In this document: piece after piece, positions 1 to 10,133 of the stretch
How positions within the stretch are numbered: position 1 is the first letter of the stretch
Layout of the letters: every line of letters starts with the position of its first letter
Assembly: GCA_963709555.1 (NCBI GenBank)
Contig: CAVPWR010000005.1
Coordinates: 248,001 to 312,000, forward strand
From: Sulfurisoma sp963709555
GTDB lineage: Bacteria > Pseudomonadota > Gammaproteobacteria > Burkholderiales > Rhodocyclaceae
DNA: 64,000 bases
Direction: 5' to 3'
Notes under the pieces: generated by a model
What the model was told of the DNA's origin: nothing
Database searches by the model: none
Seen by the model: the letters and a program-made list of their open reading frames with translations, nothing else
Position numbers and translations under genes: made by a program

Positions 1-132
1 GCGGCGCGGCTCGAGCGCGGCAGCGGCCATGCCATCCTCGACGAGGCGGCGGTGCGCGCCGCCCTCTCCCTCAAGTCCATGCCCGGCGGCACCCGCGAGG
101 CGACGCTGCCGGTTTCCTTTCGCCTCAGATGA
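1..132 (+). CDS. TonB-family protein, C-terminal fragment (partial)
   Basis: Frame 1 is open from the first base to a TGA at 130-132 and gives 43 residues: a segment like LERGSGHAILDEAAVRAA, then a run ending VSFRLR. This is the usual end of a TonB C-terminal domain (a GH..LD.AA helix followed by a last strand). Such proteins span the periplasm and pass energy from ExbB/ExbD to outer-membrane receptors. The start lies outside the window. It overlaps the end of metF on the other strand by 8 bp, so the two genes converge. The family call rests on a short fragment. Confidence 0.6.
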   Translation, partial: AARLERGSGHAILDEAAVRAALSLKSMPGGTREATLPVSFRLR

Positions 133-955
133 ATTTGAGGCGGCTGGCGATCTCCAGCGTCAGCGCCGACTGGTTGAGCGTGTAGAAGTGCAGGCCGGGC
201 GCGCCGCGCTCGAGCAGGTGCTGGCACAGTCCGGTGACCACGTCGAGGCCGAAGGCGCGGATCGAATCGGCGTCGTCGCCGTAGCTCTCGAACTTGCGCC
301 GCATCCAGCGCGGGATCTCGGCGCCGCAACTATCGGAGAAGCGGGCGAGCTTGGAAAAGCTGCCGATGGGCATGATGCCGGGGATGATGGGGATGGTCAC
401 GCCCAGCGCCCGCGCCTCGCCGACGAAGTTCTCGTAGGCGTCGGCGTTGTAGAAATACTGGGTGATGGCCGAGTTGGCGCCGGCATCGACCTTGCGCTTG
501 AAGTTCGCCAGATCCTCGTGCGGGTTGCGCGCCTGCGGGTGCCACTCGGGGTAGGCCGCCACCTCGATGTGGAAGTGGTCGCCGGTCTCCTTGCGGATGA
601 ATTCCACCAGTTCGTTGGCGTGACGGAATTCACCGGCGTCGGCCATGCCCGAGGGCAGGTCGCCGCGCAGCGCGACGATGCGGCGGATGCCGGCGGCCTT
701 GAACTGCAGGAGCAGGGCGCGGATCGACTCGCGCGTCGAGCCGACGCATGACAGGTGCGGCGCCGCAGGGTGGCCCTCGCGCTGGATGTCGAGCACGACT
801 TCGAGCGTGCGCTCTTGTGTCGAGCCGCCGGCACCGTAGGTGACGGAGAAGAAGCCGGGCTTGAGCACGGCGAGCCGGCCGCGCACGGCGCGCAGCTTGT
901 CCACGCCTTCGGCGGTTTGCGGCGGGAAGAATTCGCAGGAGAGTTCAGTTTTCAT
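125..955 (-). CDS. metF: 5,10-methylenetetrahydrofolate reductase MetF
   Basis: About 276 residues, a normal length for bacterial MetF. This flavoprotein reduces methylene-THF to methyl-THF, the methyl donor for methionine synthesis. Family signatures are visible: EFFPP near residue 9, a VTYGAGGST segment near 40, ALRGDLP, and AAYPEWHP in the middle of the barrel. I chose the ATG at 955 (MKTELSCEFF); another in-frame ATG lies at 964. Either start overlaps the end of the upstream tlyA gene, so the genes are translationally coupled. It is the last gene of an ahcY-tlyA-metF block that a SAH riboswitch would control as a unit. Confidence 0.93.
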   Translation of the reverse strand: MKTELSCEFFPPQTAEGVDKLRAVRGRLAVLKPGFFSVTYGAGGSTQERTLEVVLDIQREGHPAAPHLSCVGSTRESIRALLLQFKAAGIRRIVALRGDLPSGMADAGEFRHANELVEFIRKETGDHFHIEVAAYPEWHPQARNPHEDLANFKRKVDAGANSAITQYFYNADAYENFVGEARALGVTIPIIPGIMPIGSFSKLARFSDSCGAEIPRWMRRKFESYGDDADSIRAFGLDVVTGLCQHLLERGAPGLHFYTLNQSALTLEIASRLKFI

Positions 956-1713
956 GTTTGGCATGGATGAAGAATTCGCGGTTGCCGTCGGTTCCGGTGA
1001 TCGGGCTGTCGAACCAGCTTTGGACCGTCAGGTGACATTCGCTGCAGCAGGCGCGCAGCTTCGCTTCCACATCGGCATAGAGCGCCACATCGCGGACGAT
1101 GCCGCCCTTGCCGATGCCTGCCGGGCCGACTTCGAACTGCGGCTTGACCAGCAGCAGCAAGTCGCCGTCAGGGGTCAGGAACGCAGGCAGTTGCGGCACG
1201 ATCAGCGTCAGTGAAATGAAGGATACATCGGCGACGATGAGGTCGTACTGGCGTCCCGCCAGCGCCGACTTTTCGAGCGCGCGGGCGTTGATGCCTTCGA
1301 ATGGCTCGACCGCGGTCGTCGGCGGCGAGCCGGGGATGCAATTGGCCGTGGCCGACATCGACGCCGGTGACGCGCGCCGCGCCATTGGCCAGCAGGCAGT
1401 CGGTGAAACCGCCGGTGCTCTGGCCGATGTCGAGGCAGCGGCGGCCGCGGACCTCGATTCCGGCACTCGCCAGCGCGCCGGCGAGCTTGACGCCGCCGCG
1501 CGAGACAAAGCGGCCGAAGGGATCGGCAGCGTCGTCGGCCACCCGCAGCTCTGCCGATTCCGGCAGATCCTGCGCCGACTTGGCCACCGCAACGTCATCG
1601 GCAAACACGCGGCCGGCCTCGATCAGGCGTTGCGCCACGCTGCGCGACGGCGCCAGGCCGCGCGCCACCAGCAGGGCATCGGCGCGCAGGCCGCCGGCAT
1701 GCGGCGGCCGCAC
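945..1713 (-). pseudogene. tlyA: TlyA-type 2'-O-ribose rRNA methyltransferase, frameshifted
   Basis: The N-terminal half reads in one frame: an S4-like RNA-binding domain with RADALLVARGLAPSRS, then FVSRGGVKLAGAL and CLDIGQSTGGFTDCLL, the SAM-binding motif of FtsJ/TlyA methylases. The C-terminal half (VEPFEGINARALEKS, DLIVADVSFISLTL, LVKPQFEVGP) lies in the next frame. Dropping one C of the CC pair at 1310-1311 joins them smoothly as ADDRVEPFEGIN. TlyA enzymes methylate cytidines of 16S and/or 23S rRNA; they are often annotated as hemolysins. The start is uncertain: GTG at 1713, or TTG at 1767 overlapping the ahcY stop. It may be intact if the extra base is a sequencing error. Confidence 0.8.
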
Positions 1714-1763
1714 CGGAGCGTGCGGCTTCGGTGCGGGACGGGCGGTGCGGCGGTGAAAGGACT

Positions 1764-3162
<1,399 letters not shown>

Positions 3163-3250
3163 AGCAGTGCTCCTTTGCATGCGGCCGGGACGGAGGGGGA
3201 GGGCTGGCAGAAGGCTCGGCCCACCCGCGCTCCCGTGCCCGGCACGGGTT

Positions 3251-3323
3251 GGTCAGGTGAGCGCCGTTCTAGCGAATCCGAGCCTGGGGGCAACACAATC
3301 GCACCTCGCAGCGCTCCTCGGAT
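3251..3323 (-). promoter_or_regulatory. SAH riboswitch
   Basis: The minus strand reads CCGAGGAGCGCTGCGA (3321-3306), then CCAGGCTCGG, then AACGGCGCTCACC. These are the recognisable conserved blocks of the S-adenosylhomocysteine riboswitch: CCGAG pairs with CTCGG, and GAGCGC pairs with GCGCTC to close the fold. It begins about 7 nt downstream of a TATAAT box and lies some 90 nt before the ahcY start. The known class turns on SAH-recycling genes when SAH accumulates, which matches ahcY and the following tlyA and metF. Confidence 0.92.
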
Positions 3324-3329
3324 GGGGGC

Positions 3330-3357
3330 ATTATACGCGGCTTCCCGGGGACGTCAC
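3330..3357 (-). promoter_or_regulatory. Sigma-70-type promoter of ahcY
   Basis: On the minus strand there is GTGACG (3357-3352), a 16-nt spacer and a perfect TATAAT (3335-3330). Transcription would start near 3323, the first base of the riboswitch. The -35 box overlaps the stop codon of the upstream zinc-ribbon gene. Confidence 0.75.
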
Positions 3358-3779
3358 GCGGCCGGCTCGAGTTGCCATTCCCCGGCGCATTGGCGGCAGC
3401 GCACGCGCAGGTGGGGCAGGTCCTCCAGCAGCGGGTTGGCCGCCACGGCGGCATCGGATTGCAGCGTGCTGCGGACCACGGCCAGCCGGCCGTAGGTGCC
3501 GCAGTGGGGGCAGGTGGCTAGCTCGGCCGCCAGTTCGGTCGCCTCGAGGACATGGTGATAGCGCAGCCAGCAAAGAATGCAGCCGATGGCCGCGGCGAGG
3601 GCGCCTGCCATCAGCAGGAAACGTTCGCGGCCGCCGGTCACGCCGTTGCGGACCTCGAACAGCGCCAGTGCCAGGATCAGCAGCAGGAAGCCGGTGACCA
3701 GCCAGGCATGGGCTTCGATGAGCTGGCGCTCATACCACTTGCGAAACCCCAGCCTGCGTACGCCCTCGACAATGTCCAT
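3354..3779 (-). CDS. Small membrane protein with C-terminal zinc ribbon, unknown function
   Basis: 141 residues. Two hydrophobic segments (about 25-42 and 54-71) suggest two membrane helices with a short loop. The C-terminal half carries CPHCG and CRQC, two CxxC pairs about 40 residues apart, a likely zinc ribbon. I do not recognise a named family. The ATG at 3779 has a strong GGAGGG site 4-5 nt upstream, but that site lies in one arm of a perfect 10-bp hairpin at 3781-3804. The gene sits between metK and ahcY on the same strand, so it may be co-transcribed with metK. Confidence 0.7.
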   Translation of the reverse strand: MDIVEGVRRLGFRKWYERQLIEAHAWLVTGFLLLILALALFEVRNGVTGGRERFLLMAGALAAAIGCILCWLRYHHVLEATELAAELATCPHCGTYGRLAVVRSTLQSDAAVAANPLLEDLPHLRVRCRQCAGEWQLEPAA

Positions 3780-3780
3780 G

Positions 3781-3804
3781 TTCCCTCCGGCGGTCCGGAG
3801 GGAA
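3781..3804 (-). promoter_or_regulatory. Hairpin masking a ribosome binding site
   Basis: TTCCCTCCGG (3781-3790) and CCGGAGGGAA (3795-3804) form a perfect 10-bp stem with a 4-nt loop. In the metK-downstream transcript this hairpin contains the Shine-Dalgarno sequence of the gene starting at 3779. No T-run follows, so a terminator is less likely than a translational effect. Confidence 0.5.
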
Positions 3805-3825
3805 TCTTACGCCTCCGGCTTGTGC

Positions 3826-4992
<1,167 letters not shown>

Positions 4993-5137
4993 GTGCCTGC
5001 TCCTTGTGCTTGGTATGACCCCACGTTGTGCCGGCGTGACCGGCTCCGGGGTGGAGCAGGCGACGCTTTAGCAGTATTCGAGCCCCGTTCGACCGGTTAG
5101 TCCCGCCCTGCAAGTTGTCCTGATTAACTCGGCGGAA
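4993..5137 (-). promoter_or_regulatory. Structured metK 5' leader (function unassigned)
   Basis: If transcription starts about 7 nt after the -10 box, the untranslated leader is roughly 145 nt, long for a metK messenger. Its 5' end can form a CCGCC (5135-5131) / GGCGG (5107-5103) stem around a loop containing GTTAATC and ACTTGCA; GCTAAAGCG follows downstream. This loosely recalls the layout of SAM-II-type pseudoknots, but the key pairing is not convincing by eye. Confidence 0.35.
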
Positions 5138-5143
5138 GCGATA

Positions 5144-5172
5144 ATATTAGCCTTTCGTCAATCGCCGGTCAA
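5144..5172 (-). promoter_or_regulatory. Sigma-70-type promoter of metK
   Basis: Minus strand: TTGACC (5172-5167), exactly 17 nt, then TAATAT (5149-5144). The AT-rich -10 region also reads GATAATATT on the plus strand and could serve the divergent acyltransferase gene at 5184. Confidence 0.7.
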
Positions 5173-5183
5173 ACCGCCCCTGC

Positions 5184-6001
5184 ATGGGCTTCCTGTTCCG
5201 CTTCCTGTCGTTTCTGCCCCTGCCCCTGCTGCACAACCTCGGCGCACTGGCCGGCTGGCTGATCTGGCTGCTTTCGCCCACCTACCGCCGCCACCTGCGC
5301 GAGAACACCGCGCTGGCCGGCCTGGCCGAGGTGCGTGAGCGCGGCGATCGCCGAGGCCGGCAAGTCGATCTTCGAGCTGCCGAAACTCTGGTTGCGGCCG
5401 CACGACGAGGTCGTGGCCCGAATCGTCAAGGTCAGCGGCTGGGAACTGGTCGAGGCGGCGTGGCAGTCAGGGCAAGGGCATCCTGTTCCTGACGCCGCAC
5501 CTCGGCTGCTTCGAGATCACCGCCCAGTACTACGCGAGCTTCCGGCCGATGACCGTGCTCTACCGCCGGCCCAAGCAGGACTGGCTCGTTCCGATCATCG
5601 AGCAGGGCCGTGGCGCCAATCTCGAACTCGCTCCGGCCGACATGTCCGGGGTGAAGAAACTGCTCAAGGCCCTCAAGCAGGGTGGGGCCGCCGGCATGCT
5701 GCCGGACCAGGCGCCCGGCGCCGGCGAAGGCGTGTGGGCGCCGTTTTTCGGCCGACCGGCCTACACCATGACCCTGGCGCCGCGGCTGGCCGCGACCGGC
5801 GCGACGGTGCTGCTCGCCTACGCCGAGCGCCTGCATTACGGTGCCGGCTACCACCTCAAGTTGCGCCGTCCCGCGGAGGCGCTGACCGATGCGGCCGCAG
5901 TGAATCGCGCCATCGAAGGCCTGATCCGCGAATGTCCCGAGCAGTACCTCTGGGGCTACAACCGCTACAAGCGTCCGAGCGGCGCGCCCGAACCGGCATG
6001 A
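5184..6001 (+). pseudogene. Lipid A lauroyl/myristoyl acyltransferase-like protein (LpxL/HtrB family), frameshifted twice
   Basis: Three consecutive frames together give one acyltransferase of about 270 residues: an N-terminal membrane anchor (MGFLFRFLSFLPLPLL), then SIFELPKLWLRPHDEVV, then GKGILFLTPHLGCFEITAQY with the H(x4)E catalytic motif, and a C-terminal GMLPDQ...WAPFFGRPAYTM part ending LWGYNRYKRP. The shifts fall near 5340 and near 5470 (a GGG that should be GG); both read as one extra base. The family adds secondary acyl chains to Kdo-lipid A at the inner membrane. It overlaps the next gene by ATGA, and the pair resembles a tandem duplication. Confidence 0.8.
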
Positions 6002-6864
6002 CCCGCCTGGCCCTGGCCCTGGTGTGGCTGTTGCACTGGCTGCCGCTGTGCCTGCTCGCGGCGGTCGGCCGCGGCTTCGGCCGGTTGCTGTTCGCCCTCG
6101 GACGCGAGCGCCGCCGCATCACCCTGACCAATCTCCGCCTGTGCTTTCCGCAGATGACCGAGGTGGAGCGGCAGGCTCTGGCCAGGCGCCACTTCGAGGC
6201 CTTCGGCCGCAGCATCCTGGAGCGCGGCATCCTGTGGTGGTCGGGCCGGGAGCGCATCCAGCGGTTGGTGCGCATCGAAGGCATCGAGCACTGGCGCGCC
6301 GTGGCCGATCGGCCGGTGATCTGGCTGGCGCCGCATTTCGTCGGCCTCGACATGGGCGGCGTCCGCCTGACCACCGAATTTCCCCTGGTCTCCATGTTCA
6401 GCCGCCAGAAGAACCCGCTGGTGGACGCGCTGCTGCTGCATTCGCGCACCCGATTCGGCAATTCGCCGATGGCGTCGCGCCAGGACGGCCTCAAGCCGGT
6501 GGTGCGCGAGATGCGCAAGGGGCTGCCCTTCTACTACCTGCCGGACATGGACTTCGGCGCGCGCGACGCGGTATTCGTGCCCTTCTTCGGCGTACCAACG
6601 GCTACCGTCACGGCCTTGTCGCGCCTGGCCAAAATCACCGGTGCCGCCGTGGTGCCCTGCGTTACCCGGCAGCTTCCCGGCGGTGCCGGCTATGTGGCGA
6701 CCTTTCATCCGGCATGGCAGGACTTCCCGGGCGACGATGTCGAGGCCGATACCCGGCGCATGAATGCCTTCATCGAATCCGAAGTCGTGAAAATGCCGGA
6801 ACAGTATTACTGGCTGCACAAGCGTTTCAAGACCCGCCCGGCCGGGGAAAAGGGGGTCTATTGA
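5998..6864 (+). CDS. Lipid A biosynthesis acyltransferase-like protein (LpxL/HtrB family)
   Basis: 288 residues. Starts with a membrane anchor (residues 4-24). The acyltransferase motif is H113-FVGL-D118 within LAPHFVGLDMGG; further family blocks are FYYLPDMDFG and VFVPFFGVPTATVTA. It would transfer an acyl chain from acyl-ACP to lipid A precursor at the inner membrane; which position it modifies cannot be read from sequence. The ATG at 5998 overlaps the stop of the preceding paralogue (ATGA), so the two are coupled. Unlike that paralogue it is intact. Confidence 0.9.
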   Translation: MTRLALALVWLLHWLPLCLLAAVGRGFGRLLFALGRERRRITLTNLRLCFPQMTEVERQALARRHFEAFGRSILERGILWWSGRERIQRLVRIEGIEHWRAVADRPVIWLAPHFVGLDMGGVRLTTEFPLVSMFSRQKNPLVDALLLHSRTRFGNSPMASRQDGLKPVVREMRKGLPFYYLPDMDFGARDAVFVPFFGVPTATVTALSRLAKITGAAVVPCVTRQLPGGAGYVATFHPAWQDFPGDDVEADTRRMNAFIESEVVKMPEQYYWLHKRFKTRPAGEKGVY

Positions 6865-6912
6865 ACCGCCTATTCCGATTTCCCCGGCGCTCGTCTCGGC
6901 TAACATTGCCCG

Positions 6913-7326
6913 ATGGTCAATAATCCCTCCACCGACGAAATCCGCGAACTGCTCGGTACGGTCAAGAGCATCGCCGTGGTCGGCCTGTCCGACAACCCGA
7001 ACCGGCCCAGCTATCGCGTGGCCCTGGCCATGAAGGGCCTGGGCTACCGCATCATCCCGGTGCGCCCGGCGCAGACCGAGGTGCTCGGCGAGAAGGCCTA
7101 TGCGCAACTCACCGACCTGCCCGAGGTTCCCGATCTCGTCGATGTCTTCCGCAACCCGGATGCGGTGGATGGCATCGTCGACCAGTGCATCGCCATCGGC
7201 GCCAAGCGGCTGTGGCTGCAGGAGGGCGTGGTCAATGAAACCGCCGCTGCCCGTGCCCGCGCTGCCGGCATCACCGTGATCATGGATCGCTGCGTCTGGA
7301 AGGACGCAGCTGCCCTCCTGACATGA
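6913..7326 (+). CDS. CoA-binding domain protein (YccU family)
   Basis: 137 residues forming a single Rossmann-like CoA-binding domain of the kind seen in succinyl-CoA synthetase alpha: SIAVVGLSDNPNRPSY near the N-terminus, YRIIPVRPAQ, VDVFRNPDAV and LWLQEGVVN. The exact role of stand-alone members is unknown. The TGA overlaps the ATG of dapF (ATGA at 7323-7326), so the two are coupled. Confidence 0.88.
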   Translation: MVNNPSTDEIRELLGTVKSIAVVGLSDNPNRPSYRVALAMKGLGYRIIPVRPAQTEVLGEKAYAQLTDLPEVPDLVDVFRNPDAVDGIVDQCIAIGAKRLWLQEGVVNETAAARARAAGITVIMDRCVWKDAAALLT

Positions 7327-8171
7327 AAATCCGCTTCACCAAGATGCACGGCCTCGGCAACGACTTCGTCGTGCTCGACGCCATCCACCAGTCCTTCGTG
7401 CCGACTGCCGCGCAGGCGCGCTATCTCGCCGACCGCCATTTCGGCATCGGTTGCGACCAGATCCTCATCGTCGAGGAACCGACGCAGCCCGGCACCGACT
7501 TCCGCTACCGCATCTTCAACGCCGACGGCGGCGAGGTCGAGCAGTGCGGCAACGGCGCCCGCTGCTTCGTCCGCTTCGTCCATGATCACGGCCTCACCGA
7601 CAAGCCGGAAATCCGCGTCGAGACCCGGGCCGGCATCATCATGCCGCGGCTCGAGCCGGGTGGCGACGTCACGGTGAACATGGGCGTGCCGCGCTTCGCT
7701 GCGGCCGAGATTCCGTTCGCCAGCGATTCCGATGCGGTCGTTCAGCCGCTGCTGGTGGGCGATGAAAGCTTCGATATTTCGATCGTCTCGATGGGCAACC
7801 CGCATGCGGTGCAGCTCGTCGCCGACGTGGCCAGCGCGCCCGTCGAAAAATTCGGCCCGCTGATCGAGAACCACCCGCGCTTCCCGCAGCGCGTCAATGC
7901 CGGCTTCATGCAGGTCGTGGATCGCCATGCCATCCGGCTGCGGGTCTTCGAGCGCGGCGCCGGCGAGACGCTGGCCTGCGGCACCGGTGCCTGTGCCGCC
8001 GCAGTTGCCGGCATACGTCGCGGCCTGCTCGACTCGCCCGTGCGCGTCGCCATGCGCGGCGGCGAACTCACCATCGCCTGGGCTGGCGACAATGAACCGG
8101 TCCTGATGACCGGCCCCGCCGTCAGAGTCTTCGAGGGCGAAATCGATTTGCCAATCAACCTGCAACCTTGA
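7323..8171 (+). CDS. dapF: Diaminopimelate epimerase DapF
   Basis: 282 residues. Interconverts LL- and meso-diaminopimelate without a cofactor, supplying lysine and peptidoglycan. The two catalytic cysteines are visible: C75 in EQCGNGAR and C219 in ACGTGACA. The N-terminal MHGLGNDFVV is the family signature. It begins a dapF-DUF484-xerC string with almost no spacing, an arrangement well known in proteobacteria. Confidence 0.97.
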   Translation: MKIRFTKMHGLGNDFVVLDAIHQSFVPTAAQARYLADRHFGIGCDQILIVEEPTQPGTDFRYRIFNADGGEVEQCGNGARCFVRFVHDHGLTDKPEIRVETRAGIIMPRLEPGGDVTVNMGVPRFAAAEIPFASDSDAVVQPLLVGDESFDISIVSMGNPHAVQLVADVASAPVEKFGPLIENHPRFPQRVNAGFMQVVDRHAIRLRVFERGAGETLACGTGACAAAVAGIRRGLLDSPVRVAMRGGELTIAWAGDNEPVLMTGPAVRVFEGEIDLPINLQP

Positions 8172-8828
8172 ATGAAAGCCGCCATGGACGCCAACGAAGT
8201 CGCCCAGTACCTGAAGAACCATCCCGAATTCTTCGAGCAATACGCGGAGCTGCTGTCGCAGATTCACATCCCCAGTCCGCATGGCGACAAGGCGATCTCG
8301 ATCACCGAGCGGCAGATGATCAGCCTGCGCGACAAGGCCAAGCAGATGGAAACCAAGCTCGCCGAGCTGATCCGCTTCGGCGAGGAGAACGACGCCATCG
8401 GCGACAAGGTGCACGAGCTCGGCGTCGCGCTGGCCGCCGCTGCCGACTTGCCCGCCGCGCTGCGGGCGATCTACGCCCACCTCGGCGGCGCCTTCGCCGT
8501 GCCGCACGTCGTGGTACGGCTGTGGGCCGGCAGCGGCAGCAGCGGCGAGTTCGCGCCGACGGCGGACAGCATTCGCGCCGCCGCCGCCGTCCTCCAGCAT
8601 CCCTACTGCGGCCCGTCGGCCGGGCAGGAGACGGCCGACTGGTTCGGCGAGCGCGGCGGTCACGTGCGCTCGCTGGCGCAGGTGCCCCTGCGGCGCGGCG
8701 AGGAGACCTTCGGCGTGCTGGTGCTGGCGAGCGAGGAGGCGCACCGCTTCTACCCCGAGATGGGCACGCTCTACCTCGAGCGAATCGGCGACATGGCCGC
8801 CGCCGCGCTGGGTCGCGTACTGGGCTGA
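8172..8828 (+). CDS. DUF484 family protein
   Basis: 218 residues. N-terminal helical region (VAQYLKNHPEFFEQYAELL) followed by a GAF-like domain. The family is defined largely by its place between dapF and xerC; its biochemical role is not established. The ATG directly follows the dapF stop, and its TGA shares one base with the xerC ATG. Confidence 0.9.
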   Translation: MKAAMDANEVAQYLKNHPEFFEQYAELLSQIHIPSPHGDKAISITERQMISLRDKAKQMETKLAELIRFGEENDAIGDKVHELGVALAAAADLPAALRAIYAHLGGAFAVPHVVVRLWAGSGSSGEFAPTADSIRAAAAVLQHPYCGPSAGQETADWFGERGGHVRSLAQVPLRRGEETFGVLVLASEEAHRFYPEMGTLYLERIGDMAAAALGRVLG

Positions 8829-9715
8829 TGGACGCCCCGCGGCTGGCGGCCGAGGACTTCCTGTCCGACCTCGCCTACCAGCGCGTCGCCAGTCCGCATA
8901 CCGTCGCCGCCTACCGCCGCGATCTGGCGGCACTGGCCGGGGTCGCCGGCGAGCGCTCGCTGGCCAGCCTCGACAACACCCTTCTGCGCCGGGCACTGAT
9001 GCAGCTGCACGGCCGCGGTCTGGCCGCCCGCTCGCTGGCGCGCACCCTCTCCGCCTGGCGTGCCTACTACCGCTGGCTGGCCCGGCGCGGCGCCATCGCC
9101 GTCGATCCCTGTGACGGCCTGCGTGCGCCGAAACAGCCGCGCACCCTGCCCAAGGCACTGTCGGTCGATCAGACCTCGGCCCTGCTCGACGCGGCGGCCG
9201 ACGACGAACTCGAGACCCGCGACAAGGCGATGTTCGAGCTGTTCTACTCCTCCGGCCTGCGGCTGTCGGAACTCGGCAGCTTGAATGCCGACGGCATCGA
9301 CTTCGACGCGGGCACGGTCACGGTGACCGGCAAGCGCAGCAAGACCCGCAGCGTGCCGGTCGGCGCCAAGGCTGCGGCCGCCTTGCGCGCATGGCTGACC
9401 GAGCGTGCCGGCCTTGCCCTGGCTGCCGAGCGCGCGCTGTTCGTCAGTCGGCGCGGCACGCGCCTGGCGGTGCGCTCCATCGAGCGGCGGTTGGAACGCT
9501 GGGCGACGAAGCAGGGCCTCGGCCTGCACGTCCATCCGCATATGCTGCGTCACTCGTTCGCGTCGCATGTGCTGCAATCATCGGGCGACCTGCGCGCCGT
9601 GCAGGAGATGCTCGGCCACAGCAACATCGCGACGACGCAGATCTATACTCACCTCGACTTTCAACATTTGGCGAAGGTCTACGACGCCGCTCATCCCCGG
9701 GCCAGGAAGAAGTGA
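8828..9715 (+). CDS. xerC: Tyrosine recombinase XerC
   Basis: 295 residues. Site-specific recombinase that, with XerD, resolves chromosome dimers at dif. Residues 7-85 form the core DNA-binding domain. The catalytic domain shows R145 (SGLRLSEL), a lysine in TGKRSKTR, H238 and R241 (HMLRHS), H264 (GHSN) and nucleophile Y273 (TQIYTHLD). The complete set indicates an active enzyme. Placement after dapF and DUF484 supports XerC rather than a phage integrase. It ends 4 bp before a convergent gene. Confidence 0.96.
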   Translation: MDAPRLAAEDFLSDLAYQRVASPHTVAAYRRDLAALAGVAGERSLASLDNTLLRRALMQLHGRGLAARSLARTLSAWRAYYRWLARRGAIAVDPCDGLRAPKQPRTLPKALSVDQTSALLDAAADDELETRDKAMFELFYSSGLRLSELGSLNADGIDFDAGTVTVTGKRSKTRSVPVGAKAAAALRAWLTERAGLALAAERALFVSRRGTRLAVRSIERRLERWATKQGLGLHVHPHMLRHSFASHVLQSSGDLRAVQEMLGHSNIATTQIYTHLDFQHLAKVYDAAHPRARKK

Positions 9716-9718
9716 GCG

Positions 9719-10084
9719 CTAGCGCCGCATTGATCGGCGCCGCAGCACCCAGCTGTAGATCACTGCATTGACGACAAGCACGCCGACGCCCAGAAGCATC
9801 TGGATCTGCGCGGTCAGCCCGGCCGGATAGAGGACGGGCAAGAGGTAGCGGGCGACGAAGTCGCCGCCATAGGCGCTACCGCCGCTCGCCTGGCGCAACG
9901 CGTTCTCCAGCGGCGTCAGCGGGCAGATCCAGCCGAAGAACTCGACCGCCGCACCCCACGCGGCCGCGGGCAGGTGCAGCCAGGCGACCCGCGGCCAGCG
10001 CAGCGCCAGCAGCCCGCCGGCCACCACGAAGGCGACGAAGGCGAAGTGCAGCAACACGGTCAGGTCGGCGAGCAGCAGGACCAC
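9719..10084 (-). CDS. DUF2784 family membrane protein
   Basis: 121 residues with about four hydrophobic helices (near 5-27, 32-52, 80-97, 93-113). The pattern LLADLTVLLHFAFVAFVV, then WICPLTPLEN, then LLPVLYP matches the DUF2784 family of small inner-membrane proteins of unknown function. It converges on xerC with only 3 bp between them; no separate terminator is visible. Confidence 0.75.
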   Translation of the reverse strand: MVLLLADLTVLLHFAFVAFVVAGGLLALRWPRVAWLHLPAAAWGAAVEFFGWICPLTPLENALRQASGGSAYGGDFVARYLLPVLYPAGLTAQIQMLLGVGVLVVNAVIYSWVLRRRSMRR

Positions 10085-10133
10085 GGGTACCTCTTCCCGA
10101 AAGGGGCTGGCCTTCCGATGTTACATTCGCGCC

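Noticed and set aside
5041..5137. Confident SAM-II riboswitch call upstream of metK
   Set aside because: Only the first stem and a few loop bases resemble the class; the pseudoknot partner could not be paired convincingly, so it is listed only as a structured leader.
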